From Desulfoglaeba alkanexedens ALDC (lineage in GTDB: Bacteria; Desulfobacterota; Syntrophobacteria; Syntrophobacterales; DSM-9756): 64,000 nucleotides of DNA. The notes beneath the pieces are model-generated. The model was given only the letters and a program-made list of their open reading frames with translations. It searched no databases and was not told the origin of the DNA. Below are positions 8,779 to 19,096 of this stretch, in pieces (positions within the stretch are counted from its first letter, which is position 1; the number at the start of each line of letters is the position of its first letter). The stretch covers positions 2,779,279 through 2,843,278 of the forward strand of contig NZ_CP040098.1 of the NCBI RefSeq assembly GCF_005377625.1. Direction: 5' to 3'. The position numbers and the translations under genes were made by a program.

Positions 8779-9393
8779 TTACGCCCACCAGTGGTCGTTT
8801 CCGTCGAACCACCAGCCGGCCGAATCGGTCACGAGGATTTCATCGGCGAGGCGGTGTCCCAGCGGGGTCTTCAAGCGCTTCAGAGCGAAGTGGATCCACC
8901 GCTCGGCGTAAGCGTTTCCCAGGTCCTTCTGATGTTTCAGTTCGAGAATCAGGTCCAACTGATCCGCCTCATGGGCCAGGACGGCCGCTTCCGTGCGGCA
9001 CGCCCGGTATTCTTCGATGAACTCCAGAAAAGCGTCCCCGAACGGCAGGGTTTCCGCCAGGTCCCTCACGGCTTTCGCTTCGTCGACTGTCACGTACTGC
9101 TTGTTCACGTAGTTCATGTCCCCGGTGCGGGCTTCCGGCACGTCGTGAAAGAGGCACAGGCAGACCACGCGGAAGGGATCCGAGTGGTCGGACAGCCGGG
9201 CCAGCGTGTAGCCGATGACAGCCGTTCGAAAGGAATGCTCGGCCACGGATTCCCTGCCCGTCCCCAGAAACTGAAACCCCGAACGCGGGGTTCGCTTGAG
9301 CATCCCCAGTTCGAAGAAAAAGTTCGCGAGGGCTCGCCGTTCTTTCCTTTCGGGGGTCGGTTCTTCCTTTACGAGTTCGATGTTTCGATCCAT
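8779..9393 (-). CDS. HD-domain phosphohydrolase (YfbR/COG1896-like)
   Basis: About 204 residues. The metal-binding HD set is visible: AEHSFRTAVIGY (His), CLFHDVPEARTGD (His-Asp), and a later HEADQLDLILE (Asp). This spacing is typical of the YfbR-like 5'-deoxynucleotidase group that hydrolyses nucleoside monophosphates. The ATG at 9393 is preferred because family similarity begins at LANFFFELGMLKR soon after. The start lies inside the 3' end of the SlyD-like gene (25-bp overlap), so the two are translationally coupled. Substrate is not deducible. Confidence 0.8.
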   Translation of the reverse strand: MDRNIELVKEEPTPERKERRALANFFFELGMLKRTPRSGFQFLGTGRESVAEHSFRTAVIGYTLARLSDHSDPFRVVCLCLFHDVPEARTGDMNYVNKQYVTVDEAKAVRDLAETLPFGDAFLEFIEEYRACRTEAAVLAHEADQLDLILELKHQKDLGNAYAERWIHFALKRLKTPLGHRLADEILVTDSAGWWFDGNDHWWA

Positions 9394-9899
9394 GAAGCCT
9401 TGTCCCTCGACGCTGCATCGTGGCAGTGAGCGTCTCTCAGCCTGGCCTGCTTGATTTCTTCCAGGGCGGCCCACCGCACCGATTCCATAGTGACCCGGAG
9501 GCGGAGGCGTCGTCCGGCCAGGGGGTGGTTGAAGTCTGCGAGCACCGTGTTCGGGCCGAGGGCGCGGACGCGGAAGGGCCGGAGCCGCCGCTTTTCATCC
9601 ATGAGGTGGCAGACCGCGCCCACCTGGAGTCGGTCGCCTTCTTCCACCACGTCCGAGCGGGGTACTTCGGTCACGGCGTCGTCTCTAAGGGGGCCGAACA
9701 TGGCGCCGGGCTCAAGCGTCACGTCGGTGCGCTCACCGGCCTCCATTCCCAACAGAAGCTGTTCCAGGGATGGGGGCAGTCGGCCTTCCCCCAGAAGGGC
9801 TTCCATGCGGTAAGGGCCGCGCGGATACGGGAAAGGTTCCGGATCCACCGGTTCTATCCAGTACTGGAAGGTGACGACACAGTGCCTTTGGGCTCGCAT
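9369..9899 (-). CDS. SlyD-like FKBP-type peptidyl-prolyl isomerase
   Basis: About 176 residues starting MRAQRHCVVTFQYWIEP. It has the SlyD layout: an FKBP half (residues 1-75 and 125-150) interrupted by an IF-like insertion, with LPPSLEQLLLGMEAGER, PGAMFGP and DFNHPLAGRRLRLRV as recognisable stretches. Such proteins act as folding chaperones and prolyl isomerases. The C-terminal tail carries only a few His/Cys (DAHCHDAA), far less metal-binding than E. coli SlyD. It precedes and overlaps the HD hydrolase gene. Confidence 0.82.
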   Translation of the reverse strand: MRAQRHCVVTFQYWIEPVDPEPFPYPRGPYRMEALLGEGRLPPSLEQLLLGMEAGERTDVTLEPGAMFGPLRDDAVTEVPRSDVVEEGDRLQVGAVCHLMDEKRRLRPFRVRALGPNTVLADFNHPLAGRRLRLRVTMESVRWAALEEIKQARLRDAHCHDAASRDKASWIETSNS

Positions 9900-10142
9900 G
9901 GCCAGGTCTCTTTCATAAGGTTCGCAGTCGCTTCGGCGGCAGGCAGGCCCCGCGGCCGGCTCCAAGGTGCGTCGCCTGGATCCAACGTGCGCGGATTGTA
10001 GCAGAGGCCGCCTGATTGTCAACGAAATGCTCCGATACGGGCGGGAAGAGGGGAGTGGTGCCGCGGGCGTTTTCATGGTATGCATACCTTCAAGCCCTAT
10101 GAATGGATGCAGGCTGGAACCTTAACCGGAGGAGACGACAAG

Positions 10143-11027
10143 GTGAAAACGCTTCTAGGGATTGTGGCTTCGCCCCGAAAATACGGAAATTGCGAACTTT
10201 TCCTCAAGGAACTTTATTTGAACCTCCCACAGGATGCTTGGAGCTTGAGGCTCATCCGACTTTCTGAACTGAACATCCAGCCCTGCCTTGGCTGCTACCA
10301 GTGCCTCTTCGGCGAAATGAAATGCGTGCAGCGAGATGACCTGCAGCTTTTTCTGGATGCCCTGGTTTCAGCCGATGCGGTGGCGGTGGCCGTCCCCACC
10401 TACTTTCTGGGCGCCAATGCCAGCCTCAAACGCCTTCTGGACCGGGGGTTGAGCTTCTACGCCCACCTGAACACGCTCTGGGGAAAGCCCGCGGTGGGCG
10501 CCGCCATCGCCGGCGTGCCGGGCCTTGAAGGCTACACCAAGCTCATAGTGGATAGCTTCCTCAAACTCACCCTGACCGACCATCGGGGTTCGGAAGTCGT
10601 CTACGGCGCTCTTCCCGGAGAAATTTTTCTGGACGGAGTCGCGAAAGCGGCCGCCGCACGGCTGGCTGAGGCGCTTTGCGGCGGCGGAAGCGAAGAGGCC
10701 GGGAGCGCGCCTCGGTGCCCTGTGTGCGGCGGCGATACCTTCAGGTTTCTTCCGGAAACCAGCCCGCGGCCGGACGGAGCCGTCGCCGTCCGGTGCATGC
10801 TCTGCAGCAGCGCCGGCACCTTGAAGGCCGCTGACGGCCGTATCCAGATCTCAACGCGCCCCAGCGAGCACCCGCTCTTTCTCACCCGCGAAGACGCCGA
10901 GCGCCACCTGGAATGGCTCCGCGGCATGAAAGAGGCCTTCTTCGTCCGCCATAAAGAACTCAAGGCCGTAGTGCAGGCGTACACGGCTATCGGCGAATGG
11001 ATCCGGCCCGAAAATCGTACCCGATAG
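10143..11027 (+). CDS. NADPH-dependent FMN reductase-like flavoprotein with Cys4 motif
   Basis: A GTG start at 10143 is supported by a strong GGAGGAG eight bases upstream; homology starts with LLGIVASPRKYGNCELFLKE, the FMN-binding loop of the NADPH-dependent FMN reductase/iron-sulfur flavoprotein family. PCLGCYQCLF follows near residue 50 with the CxxC seen in that family. Around residues 195-230 there are two CxxC pairs (CPVCGG and CMLCSS) that look like a zinc ribbon, unusual for short flavodoxin-like reductases. The C-terminal 60 residues are helical and charged. Total 294 residues. The electron partner is unknown. Confidence 0.78.
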   Translation: MKTLLGIVASPRKYGNCELFLKELYLNLPQDAWSLRLIRLSELNIQPCLGCYQCLFGEMKCVQRDDLQLFLDALVSADAVAVAVPTYFLGANASLKRLLDRGLSFYAHLNTLWGKPAVGAAIAGVPGLEGYTKLIVDSFLKLTLTDHRGSEVVYGALPGEIFLDGVAKAAAARLAEALCGGGSEEAGSAPRCPVCGGDTFRFLPETSPRPDGAVAVRCMLCSSAGTLKAADGRIQISTRPSEHPLFLTREDAERHLEWLRGMKEAFFVRHKELKAVVQAYTAIGEWIRPENRTR

Positions 11028-11195
11028 CGTGGTTTTTCACCAGACGAGTCTTCGGATGAGAACCTCCCGCGCGGGGCGCCTGCGGGGCGGCGTTGGATTC
11101 CGGTCGTTCCGCTTGCGAGGCGTCTGATCACACCTGTCTGAAGCGGCTGCGCTGAGACGGCCGGACGGGAACGCCGTGGGTTTTGCGTTTAGGTT

Positions 11196-12590
11196 TTAAG
11201 TGTTCGATTCTTCTTGGTATTTTTTGAGCTTGAGTTTCAACGTGCGGCGGGTGATGCCGAGGCGGCGGGCGGCTTCGCTCTTGTTGCCCCCGGTTTCTTC
11301 GAGCGTTTGAAAGATGGCGCGTCGTTCCATCTCCGCCAGGGTGAGGTCGGTGAGGTCCCGTTGGGGGGAGCTGTCTGCGGCGGTTTCGGGCGGCGGTTGA
11401 GGCGCCAGCTTCTGGAGGGCGAGCGGCAGTTCCTTTTCGGAGATGTAATCGCCTTGAAGGAGGATCACGCCGCGTTCCATCACGTTTTCCAGTTCGCGGA
11501 CGTTTCCGGGCCACGGGTGTTTGAGCAGCAGATCCATGGCTCCAGGGGTGATGCCTTTCACGCGCTTTCGGTTCTTTTCGGCGAACCGGGCCAGAAAGTG
11601 TTCGGCAAGGACCGGGATGTCTTCGACGCGGTCCCGTAGCGGGGGCACTTCGAGGGTCACCACGTTCAAGCGGTAGAAGAGGTCTTCTCGGAAGGTTTCC
11701 TGGGCCACCATGTTCTGGAGGTCCCGGTTGGTGGCGGCGATCACGCGCACGTCGACGCGGACCGGGGCGTCGCTTCCCACGCGCTGGATGTCGCCTTCTT
11801 GAAGAACGCGAAGGAGTTTGGCCTGCATGGGAGGCGACAGTTCGCCCACTTCGTCCAGGAAGATGGTCCCGCCGTCCGCCTGTGAAAAGCGCCCGCGGCG
11901 CGCCTTGTCCGCTCCGGTGAAGGCGCCTTTTTCGTGGCCGAAGAGTTCCGATTCCATGAGCGATTCCGGGATGGCGGCGCAATTGACTTCCACCAGCGGC
12001 CGGCTGCTCCGGGGGCTGTTGGCGTGGATGGCTCGGGCGACCAGGCTCTTTCCCGTGCCGCTTTCCCCGGTGAGGAGCACCGTCGCTTCCGAAGGGGCCA
12101 CCAGGGCGATCATTTCGGCCATCTGTTGCATGGCGGGACTTCGCCCCACCATTTCCGGCAGCTGCAGGCGCGCCAGCTGACCTCGCAGCTCTTCGTTTTC
12201 CCGGCGAAGATGCGTGTGTTCCAGGGCCCGTTCGATGGTGAGCCTCAGCGCGTCGAAGTCCAGGGGCTTGGTGAGGTAGTCGTAGGCGCCGGCTTTCAGA
12301 GCTTCCACGGCCGACGGGATGGACGAATAGGCCGTCATGATCAGTACGGGGACGGCGGGGTTGTAGCTTAGGATGGCCTGGGTCGCCTCGATCCCGTTCA
12401 TCCGCGGCATGCGGACATCCATGAGAACGAGATCCGCCGGGCCCCGCTGGATGAAGGCCACCGCGTCGTCGCCGTCTTCCGCTTCTTCGATGCGGTAGCC
12501 CCAGTCTTCGAGCAGGTTCTTCAGCATGAGCCGGTGGGCGGGATCGTCGTCTACCACCAGGATCAGAGAGCGGGAGTCGGAGCGGGTCAT
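11196..12590 (-). CDS. Sigma-54-dependent response regulator (NtrC/ZraR family)
   Basis: A 464-residue activator with three domains: receiver (about 10-122, acidic pocket VVDDDPAH, phospho-Asp in LVLMDVRMPRMNG), AAA+ domain (about 145-385, Walker A GESGTGKS and the sigma-54 contact loop ELFGHEKGAFTGA), and a C-terminal Fis-type helix-turn-helix (GGNKSEAARRLGITRRTLK). It would activate RNA polymerase-sigma-54 at -24/-12 promoters when phosphorylated. Its start overlaps the sensor kinase stop by 4 bp (ATGA), so the two form one operon. A candidate sigma-54 promoter lies upstream of the pair. Confidence 0.93.
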   Translation of the reverse strand: MTRSDSRSLILVVDDDPAHRLMLKNLLEDWGYRIEEAEDGDDAVAFIQRGPADLVLMDVRMPRMNGIEATQAILSYNPAVPVLIMTAYSSIPSAVEALKAGAYDYLTKPLDFDALRLTIERALEHTHLRRENEELRGQLARLQLPEMVGRSPAMQQMAEMIALVAPSEATVLLTGESGTGKSLVARAIHANSPRSSRPLVEVNCAAIPESLMESELFGHEKGAFTGADKARRGRFSQADGGTIFLDEVGELSPPMQAKLLRVLQEGDIQRVGSDAPVRVDVRVIAATNRDLQNMVAQETFREDLFYRLNVVTLEVPPLRDRVEDIPVLAEHFLARFAEKNRKRVKGITPGAMDLLLKHPWPGNVRELENVMERGVILLQGDYISEKELPLALQKLAPQPPPETAADSSPQRDLTDLTLAEMERRAIFQTLEETGGNKSEAARRLGITRRTLKLKLKKYQEESNT

Positions 12591-14368
12591 GAGGACTCCT
12601 CACTTGCCGTCAAGGTCGCCTGGGTTTTCCCGGACGATGGGGCGGCGCGGCGTTCCTCCGGGGACGGGCATGCCGCCGCGCCGCCCAGGGGAAGCCGGAT
12701 GATGAAGCGGGTGCCTTGGCCGGGGGAGCTTTCCACGTCGATTTCGCCGTTGTGGGCTTCGACGATCTTGTGGACTACGGCGAGTCCGAGCCCTACGCCG
12801 CGCGGTTTCGTGGTGAAATAGGGGTCGAAGATGTGAGGCAGCTCCGCCGGTTCGATGCCGCAGCCCGTGTCCTCCACCTGCAGCACCCATTCGTCTTCGT
12901 GACGTTCGGCTTCCACGGAAAGCCTGCCGCCGCGGTCCATGGCCTGGATGGCGTTCAGGTAGAGGTTCAGGAGGACTTGGGAGAAGCGGTCCGGGTCGAA
13001 TTCGGCTCGAAGCTCCTGCGGCCGGACGTCCACCGAAAGGCGGATACCGGCGGCCTGAGCGTCGCTTTCCACGAGGCGCAGGGAGTGCTCGATCACCTCT
13101 TTGACCGCGGTGCGGCGCTTCTGCAATTCGGTGGGGCGGGCGAATTCCAGGAGCTCGGTCACCACGCGGTTGAGGCGGTTCACCTCGTCTTCCATGACCT
13201 TGGAAAGAGCGCGGGCATTTTCGTCGCCCTGGACCTTTTTCGCCAGGATAGCGGCGAATCCCTTGATGGAGCTCAACGGATTTCGGATTTCGTGAGCGAT
13301 TCCCGCAGAAAGCCGGCCCAGCGCCGCCAGGCGTTCACTCCTTCGAAGCTGTTCTTCCAGTTGCTTGATGCCGGTCATGTCTGTAAAAAGGAAAACGTAG
13401 CCCGCTTTTCGGCCTTCGCCGTCGTGGATGACCGAGGCGTTGACCAACAGGGGAATGACGGTGTCGCCGCCGGCGCAGCAGGTGACCTCTTCTTCCAGGA
13501 CGGCGGCGCCACGTTCCAGCTGCCGCCGGACGGCCGCGAAGCAGGCCAGTTCGTCCAGTCGCCCGGGGATTCCCCCTGGAAGCTTGAGGATGTCCCGGGC
13601 GGCCGTGTTGGTCTGCCGGACCGTGCCGCGAAGGTCCGTGGTGATGAGCCCCGCGGGCATCTGATTGAAGACGGTGGCGCTCAGCCGTTCCATGTCGAGG
13701 AGCGACCGGCGGGCGGACCGGTAATGCTGGGCCCAGAAAAGAGAAACGAACCCTGCGGCGCCCGCCAGGAACATGACGCCGAAAAGCAGGATCGTCTGGT
13801 GCCGGTCCTGACGCATGGCGGCTTCGAAGGGCGACGGGTCCATGCCCACGATGAGCAAGAGGTTGTCTCCGAGGGCGGCGGTCCGTTCCATGCAAATGTT
13901 CCGGTGGCGCGGATTGCAGCCGGACCACGGCCGGAACGCCCGGATCACTTCGAATGCCTGCTGCGGAGTGTCGATGAATCGGTGGAGCGATCCGTCCGCG
14001 GCGACGTGGGGCAGGCGGTGGGTCCCACCGATGCGTTGGGGGTCGCTTGAGGCCACGATCCGGCCGTCACCGTCCACCAGCGTGATGTAAAGGACTTCCG
14101 GCTGCTGGGCGGTTTCCTCCATGAGGGTCTGGATGTGCCGCCGCCCGCCGCCGCCGGGCCCGCGCATTCCCGTTCGGGATCCAGCCTCCAGGAATTCCAT
14201 GAGGATGTCGGCCTGGTAGCGCAGGGCGCGTTCCATGAAATCCTGTTCCCGGCGGATGTTTTTGACCGCGAGCACCGCCAGGACCGCCGCGAGGATACAC
14301 ACGGACCCGATGATCACCCAGGGGGAAAACCAGGTCCAGCGGTCCGGTCCGGAGATTTTCGTTTTCAT
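12587..14368 (-). CDS. Membrane sensor histidine kinase with PAS domain (ZraS-like)
   Basis: 593 residues. One transmembrane helix near residues 18-40 and a second near 190-215 bracket a roughly 150-residue periplasmic sensor region containing CNPRHRNICMERT, a possible metal- or redox-responsive Cys/His cluster. A PAS domain (about 225-335) is followed by HisKA (GRLSAGIAHEIRNPLSSIKGF, phospho-His) and HATPase (DTGCGIEPAEL, GVGLGLAVVHKI). It is the kinase partner of the overlapping regulator downstream. The tail after the ATPase domain is low complexity. The signal is unknown; ZraS-like zinc or envelope sensing is one guess from the architecture. Confidence 0.9.
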   Translation of the reverse strand: MKTKISGPDRWTWFSPWVIIGSVCILAAVLAVLAVKNIRREQDFMERALRYQADILMEFLEAGSRTGMRGPGGGGRRHIQTLMEETAQQPEVLYITLVDGDGRIVASSDPQRIGGTHRLPHVAADGSLHRFIDTPQQAFEVIRAFRPWSGCNPRHRNICMERTAALGDNLLLIVGMDPSPFEAAMRQDRHQTILLFGVMFLAGAAGFVSLFWAQHYRSARRSLLDMERLSATVFNQMPAGLITTDLRGTVRQTNTAARDILKLPGGIPGRLDELACFAAVRRQLERGAAVLEEEVTCCAGGDTVIPLLVNASVIHDGEGRKAGYVFLFTDMTGIKQLEEQLRRSERLAALGRLSAGIAHEIRNPLSSIKGFAAILAKKVQGDENARALSKVMEDEVNRLNRVVTELLEFARPTELQKRRTAVKEVIEHSLRLVESDAQAAGIRLSVDVRPQELRAEFDPDRFSQVLLNLYLNAIQAMDRGGRLSVEAERHEDEWVLQVEDTGCGIEPAELPHIFDPYFTTKPRGVGLGLAVVHKIVEAHNGEIDVESSPGQGTRFIIRLPLGGAAACPSPEERRAAPSSGKTQATLTASEESS

Positions 14369-14496
14369 GTGATGCCATTCCGCCGGGAGGTTTCCGGCCG
14401 GTCATGATTTTGTCCCATCGGCAGGCGGCTTCAAAATCGCCGCGCTCCGAGGAGAACCCCATGCCAAGCTATGCAAGCCCGCGTCGGACAATTTCG

Positions 14497-14513
14497 GGCA
14501 AATGCCATGCCGG
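14497..14513 (-). promoter_or_regulatory. Candidate sigma-54 (-24/-12) promoter for the sensor/regulator pair
   Basis: The minus strand reads CCGGCATGGCATTTGCC. The invariant GG and GC are separated by 10 bases and the -12 half is TTTGC, close to the TGGCAC-N5-TTGCW consensus. It lies about 130 bp ahead of the sensor kinase ATG, and the operon itself encodes a sigma-54 activator, so autoregulation as in ZraSR is plausible. The surrounding 352 bp (14369-14720) holds no gene; a 9-bp-stem hairpin (14546-14567) is the only other structure seen there. Confidence 0.45.
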
Positions 14514-14750
14514 ATGCGGACCGATTCGCAAAAAAATCCATTTCCCCGCTGGAAACCCTTCCAGCGGAAGGGCGCCGCTCCTTTTCCTCAGAGGACGTCC
14601 GTCGCAACCCGATGTCCGCCGACCGGATTCATTTAACCCACTCTGTCGAACAATTGAAGATCTGACGGGGTCGTTTTTATCCATTCTCGCAGACTCGTTT
14701 CAACGGGTCCCGGAAACCGTTTGAGTAAACCGGAGGTTCTGACGATAGGT

Positions 14751-17700
14751 ATGGGTGAAACAACTAATGACGGCGGACGGGTCGTGCCCTTAACCGAAGA
14801 GATTTTTATGGACGCATCGGATTTGCCTCCGACTCCCCCCAACGGCCCCAACGGTAACCCGCTGACCCGGGAAGAAATCAAGCGGGTCGTGCGGAGGCTG
14901 GAAACGCTCCCGGCGCTTCCCGCGGTGGCCGCGCGGCTGTTGAACCTTCTTACCGCTGAAGACGCCGACCCGGAAGAGGTGGTGGAGCTTCTGGAAACGG
15001 ACCAGGCCATCGTCATGAGGCTCCTGAAGCTCGTGAATTCGTCCCACCACGGGCTCCGAAGCCGAGTGACGACGCTTTCACGCGCCGTGATGCTTCTGGG
15101 ACTGCCGCAGCTTCGATGCGCTCTGCTGAGCGTCACCATTTCGGAATCCCTCATCAAGGAACTGCGGAAACGAAGCACCGAAGATCAGCTGGCGCTCTGG
15201 AAACACGCGCTCACCTGCGCCGTCTGTGCGGAACTGGCGGCGGAAAAGGTTCGACCCGAACTCAAAGGCGAAGCCTTCGTGGCCGGGCTGCTCCATGACG
15301 TGGGGAAACTCATCCTCAAGGAGTGTCTCCCGGACGATTACCGTAGAGCGGAAAAGACTGCGTCGGAGCGCGGCATTCCGATGGTGACGGCCGAACAGGA
15401 ACTGCTGGGGCTGGATCACCCGACCGTGGGCAAGTGGCTGGCGGAACGGTGGCATCTCCCGGCGAAGCTGGTGCAGCCCATCTGGTTGCATCATCACAGC
15501 CTGGACGTCCTCAATGTCCTGGAATTCGACGAACCCGTTCACCGGACCCTGGCGCTTTTGATCCGCCTGGCCGACCACCTGGCCCACGAAATCGCCGTGG
15601 ATTATGGAAGACCAAGCCAACTGGGAACCCTGGACCCCGGGCTTCCGGAGGCGCTGAACCTGGAAACCGGCCAATTGGATGCCATCCGGGCCGAGGTGGG
15701 TAAGCGCTACAGCCAGCGCACGGCGCTTCTCGACTTGGAAGAAGACGAAGTATCGTTTTATTTCAGCGCCTTGCAGCGAGCCAACCGGACGCTGGCCGAC
15801 ATCGCCTGGCAGACTTGCCGGCTGGAGGAGCTGGATCGGAGCTTTCGGGACGTCCTGAAGCTGAACGAACTCCAGATCAGCCTGGCCCGGCTTGAAGACC
15901 AGGAAGACGTGCTGGAAACCGTCGTGCGCGAGCTGTTGCTGGAACAAGGGGGACCGGAAGGCATCCTCACCTTAGTTTCGGAACGGGGCGATCACCTTGT
16001 GGGGCGCTACTGGGCCGCGCCCCGTCTCCAGAAGACATTCCTCATGCGCCTTTGGGACGGAAAGCGGCCCGACACCCGGGCGCTTGGCAAGCTGAACCCC
16101 GAATTGGCGGAGTTCCTGGAAAGGCTTCCTGATCGGTTTCCCCGTCCTGCGGATTTGAACCCTCTCGAGACGCTCGTCCAATATCGCAAGCCCTACCTCG
16201 TCCTGCCGCTTGTCGTGGAAGGCGCCTTCGCCGGGGAAATCGTTCTGAAGGAAGGCGGTTCGCTCACCGCGGCTGCTGGCGATGCGGAGCGGTCCATTCT
16301 GCGTTATCTGGCGTCGATCCTTTCCGCCGCGGTTTCCCGGTGCCGGCTCCTTGAAGGACAGAGGCGGGACGGCGAGCGCCTCGGGCTCGCTCTTTCCAGG
16401 GCCGGCCGGACCATGAAGGAACTCGCCGAAACCAAGCGGCTCTTGGATACCCTCTTCGAACATTGCAACGACGCCGTAGTGCTTCACGACCTGAAGGGGC
16501 GCATCCTCAGGGCGAACGCCCGTGCCGCCGCGCTGACCGGACTGGAAGGCGAAATGCTGGTGGGTGCGAAGGTGTACGATCTGCTTGAAGGGGACTCCGC
16601 CGAACTGAAGGCGGAACTGGAGGGGTATGCGGAAGCTGAAGGCGAGATGCGGCGTGAGGCGAGACTGCTCACCGGGGGAGGCGAGAGCATCGAAGTGGAA
16701 GTGTGTTCGCGTTTTGTGGACCGGAAACGGGAACTGGTCCTGACGCTCCTTCGCGATCTGCGACCCAGCAAGAGCACGGCGAAGGCTCTGCTCGAGGAGC
16801 GAGACCGCCTGTCGGTGATGCTCCGGAGCATTGCGGAAGGAGTCATCGCCACCGACCGGGAAGGCAACGTCCTGCTGGTGAACTCCGAGGCGGAGCGACT
16901 CACGGGATGGCGTGAGCGGGACATCCTGGGGAAACCCGCCCGGGTGGCCCTCAACCTGGTGGATGCGAACACGCGGCGCCCCGTGGAAAGTCCTCTGGTC
17001 CGCGTGATCGAAAACGGCTGCGCCTTGGAATGGCCGACGGATCTCCTGCTTCTGGACAAGGAGGGGGGCATGCGCCCGGTGGCCCTGAGCGCGGCACCCA
17101 TCCGCGACCAGGAAGGACGGACCACGGGAGTGATCGTTGCACTCCGGGATCTGAGTCTTTTGAGGCGGATGGAGCAGGAGATCCTCAAGAGCCAGAAGCT
17201 GGAGTCCGTGGGGGTGCTTGCGGGCGGAATCGCTCACGATTTCAACAACATCCTCATGAGCATCCTGGGAAACGTGAATCTGGCCAAGATGTACGCGGAC
17301 CGTCCCGACAAGCTCCACGAACGGTTGGACGAAGCTGAACTGGCGGTCCACCGGGCGAAGGACCTCACCCGCCAGCTTTTCACGGTCTCCAAGGGCGGGG
17401 CTCCCATCAAGCAGACTGCGGCTATTGCGGAAATCGTCCAGGAGTCGTGCGGTCTTGCCCTCCGGGGGTCCAACGTGGTCTGCGAATTCGACTTCCCTGA
17501 AGACCTCTGGGCGGTGGACGTGGATCCGGGGCAGATGAACCAGGTGATCTGCAACCTGATCATCAACGCCAAGCAGGCCATGCCCCAAGGCGGGACCGTG
17601 CGGATCCGGGGGGAGAACGTGTTTGTCTCCAGCAAAGACGGATTGCCGCTTGCGGCGGGCAAGTACCTGCACCTTTCGGTTTCGGACGAAGGGGTGGGGA

Positions 17701-18641
17701 TTCCGGACCATATACTCCCGAAGATCTTCGATCCATATTTCACCACCAAGGAAAGAGGCGCCGAGAAGGGCACCGGGCTTGGCCTGGCCATCGTGGATTC
17801 CATCATTCGGAGCCACGGCGGTCACATCACGGTGGAGTCTTCGCTCGGCGCCGGCACCACCTTTCACATTTACCTGCCCGGTTCGGAACGGAAACCGCCT
17901 CGGACTGTGAAAGAAAAGGAGTGCGGTGAGGTGATGCGCGGCAGGGGCCGGATCCTGGTGATGGACGATGAGGAACCGGTGCGGACCATCACCCGGGACA
18001 TGCTGAGCACTCTGGGCTACGACGTGGCGGCGGCGGCGAGCGGCGAAGAAGCCATCGAGATGTACCGAGCCGCCATGGAATCGGGTGAACCCTTTGCCGC
18101 CGTCCTGCTGGATCTCACCGTGCGGGGCGGACTGGGGGCCAAGGGAACCATCAAGCGCTTGCGCGAACTGGATCCGGAAGTTCTGGCCATCGTCTCGAGC
18201 GGTTACGCGACCGACGAGATCATCCGTCACTACCGGGATCACGGTTTTTCGGCAATGATCACCAAGCCCTACACCATCCGGAAATTGAGCGAGACGCTCC
18301 GCCTGGTGCTGGCCGGTTCGGAAAGGCGGACGGCCCAGCGGAAAGACGTTCGTTGTTCCGTGACGATCGGCGGCCGGGATCGTTCGGTTCCGGGAGAAGT
18401 GCGGAACGTGAGCGCCAAGGGGGCCATGGTCGTGGCCGCGGAAGGCATGGATCCCGAGGAAGACGTGCGGATGACCATCGAATCGGAAGAGAGCCCGGCT
18501 GTTTCCGTTTCGGGCAAGGTGGTCTGGAGCCGGAAGAATGCAGAAGACACATCGAACGGCCCGCATTGCGTGGGCGTCCGCTTCGAAAATCTTTCCGAAG
18601 AAGCCCGGGACATGCTCCTGCGGCTCGTCAGCCGTCACTGA
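14751..18641 (+). CDS. HDOD-GAF-PAS-PAS hybrid histidine kinase with receiver and PilZ domains
   Basis: About 1,296 residues. In order: HDOD domain (45-250, with an [11 protein letters not shown] motif), a GAF-like region (about 370-520), two PAS domains (about 555-660 and 675-795), HisKA with [14 protein letters not shown], HATPase ending [12 protein letters not shown] (to about 1043), a receiver (about 1065-1186, [12 protein letters not shown]) and a C-terminal PilZ domain with RKDVRC and NVSAKG, which fit the RxxxR and D/NxSxxG c-di-GMP-binding motifs. The receiver's usual acceptor position reads [14 protein letters not shown] at 14721 would extend the protein by 10 residues; the ATG at 14751 is preferred, though the nearest GGAGG is 14 bases away. 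No membrane segment is evident, so it is probably cytosolic. Confidence 0.88.
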   Translation: MGETTNDGGRVVPLTEEIFMDASDLPPTPPNGPNGNPLTREEIKRVVRRLETLPALPAVAARLLNLLTAEDADPEEVVELLETDQAIVMRLLKLVNSSHHGLRSRVTTLSRAVMLLGLPQLRCALLSVTISESLIKELRKRSTEDQLALWKHALTCAVCAELAAEKVRPELKGEAFVAGLLHDVGKLILKECLPDDYRRAEKTASERGIPMVTAEQELLGLDHPTVGKWLAERWHLPAKLVQPIWLHHHSLDVLNVLEFDEPVHRTLALLIRLADHLAHEIAVDYGRPSQLGTLDPGLPEALNLETGQLDAIRAEVGKRYSQRTALLDLEEDEVSFYFSALQRANRTLADIAWQTCRLEELDRSFRDVLKLNELQISLARLEDQEDVLETVVRELLLEQGGPEGILTLVSERGDHLVGRYWAAPRLQKTFLMRLWDGKRPDTRALGKLNPELAEFLERLPDRFPRPADLNPLETLVQYRKPYLVLPLVVEGAFAGEIVLKEGGSLTAAAGDAERSILRYLASILSAAVSRCRLLEGQRRDGERLGLALSRAGRTMKELAETKRLLDTLFEHCNDAVVLHDLKGRILRANARAAALTGLEGEMLVGAKVYDLLEGDSAELKAELEGYAEAEGEMRREARLLTGGGESIEVEVCSRFVDRKRELVLTLLRDLRPSKSTAKALLEERDRLSVMLRSIAEGVIATDREGNVLLVNSEAERLTGWRERDILGKPARVALNLVDANTRRPVESPLVRVIENGCALEWPTDLLLLDKEGGMRPVALSAAPIRDQEGRTTGVIVALRDLSLLRRMEQEILKSQKLESVGVLAGGIAHDFNNILMSILGNVNLAKMYADRPDKLHERLDEAELAVHRAKDLTRQLFTVSKGGAPIKQTAAIAEIVQESCGLALRGSNVVCEFDFPEDLWAVDVDPGQMNQVICNLIINAKQAMPQGGTVRIRGENVFVSSKDGLPLAAGKYLHLSVSDEGVGIPDHILPKIFDPYFTTKERGAEKGTGLGLAIVDSIIRSHGGHITVESSLGAGTTFHIYLPGSERKPPRTVKEKECGEVMRGRGRILVMDDEEPVRTITRDMLSTLGYDVAAAASGEEAIEMYRAAMESGEPFAAVLLDLTVRGGLGAKGTIKRLRELDPEVLAIVSSGYATDEIIRHYRDHGFSAMITKPYTIRKLSETLRLVLAGSERRTAQRKDVRCSVTIGGRDRSVPGEVRNVSAKGAMVVAAEGMDPEEDVRMTIESEESPAVSVSGKVVWSRKNAEDTSNGPHCVGVRFENLSEEARDMLLRLVSRH

Positions 18642-18686
18642 TCCAGCCTCGCCTTTCCGCCGCGGCGCGGTCCACTCCGGGCCGCG

Positions 18687-18965
18687 GCGGATCTCGCCAC
18701 GCACACCGCCGCCTGGACCGGGATCTTCTACATGGGCTTTTTCGGTTCCGCCCTGGCCTTCAACTGGTATGATGAAGGCATCAAGGCCATCGGCCCCCTG
18801 CAAGGGCCGGCGTCTTCATCAACCTGGTGCCCGTGAGCGCCATCACACCGGCGTTTTTGCTTTTGAACGAAACCATGAATTTTCGCCGGCTTCCGGCGCG
18901 GTCCTGGTTTCGACCGGAATCTACCACACCAACCGGCCCCTGGCGCGCTGCCCCGGCAGGTGAGC
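18687..18965 (+). pseudogene. Remnant of an EamA/DMT-family transporter gene
   Basis: Translated pieces in successive frames spell an EamA C-terminus: WTGIFYMGFFGSALAFNWYD with EGIKAIGP after it, then, shifted by one frame, GVFINLVPVSAITPAFLLL, then shifted again SGAVLVSTGIYHTNRP. These are the last helices of a ten-helix drug/metabolite transporter. The N-terminal two thirds are absent and at least two frameshifts exist, so it is dead. Nothing coding is seen between it and the next promoter. Confidence 0.75.
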
Positions 18966-19096
18966 GCCGGCGGCCAGGCCCGCCCGCGCCTATCGCTCCT
19001 CCCCAGCGATTCTATATGTATTCCGTCAGGTGGTAAGTTGAGAGATCAGCTGGGTAATCTATACAGACGGATCATGGTTTCTGCGGCAAATTACGG

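Noticed and set aside
14546-14567. Hairpin with nearby A run as a terminator on the minus strand
   Set aside because: No minus-strand gene ends to its right, and the T run in that direction begins about ten bases after the stem.
15972-18803. A 943-codon open frame on the minus strand
   Set aside because: It lies antisense to the large hybrid kinase, shows no family motif and is rich in His/Arg/Gly/Pro as expected for a GC-rich shadow frame.
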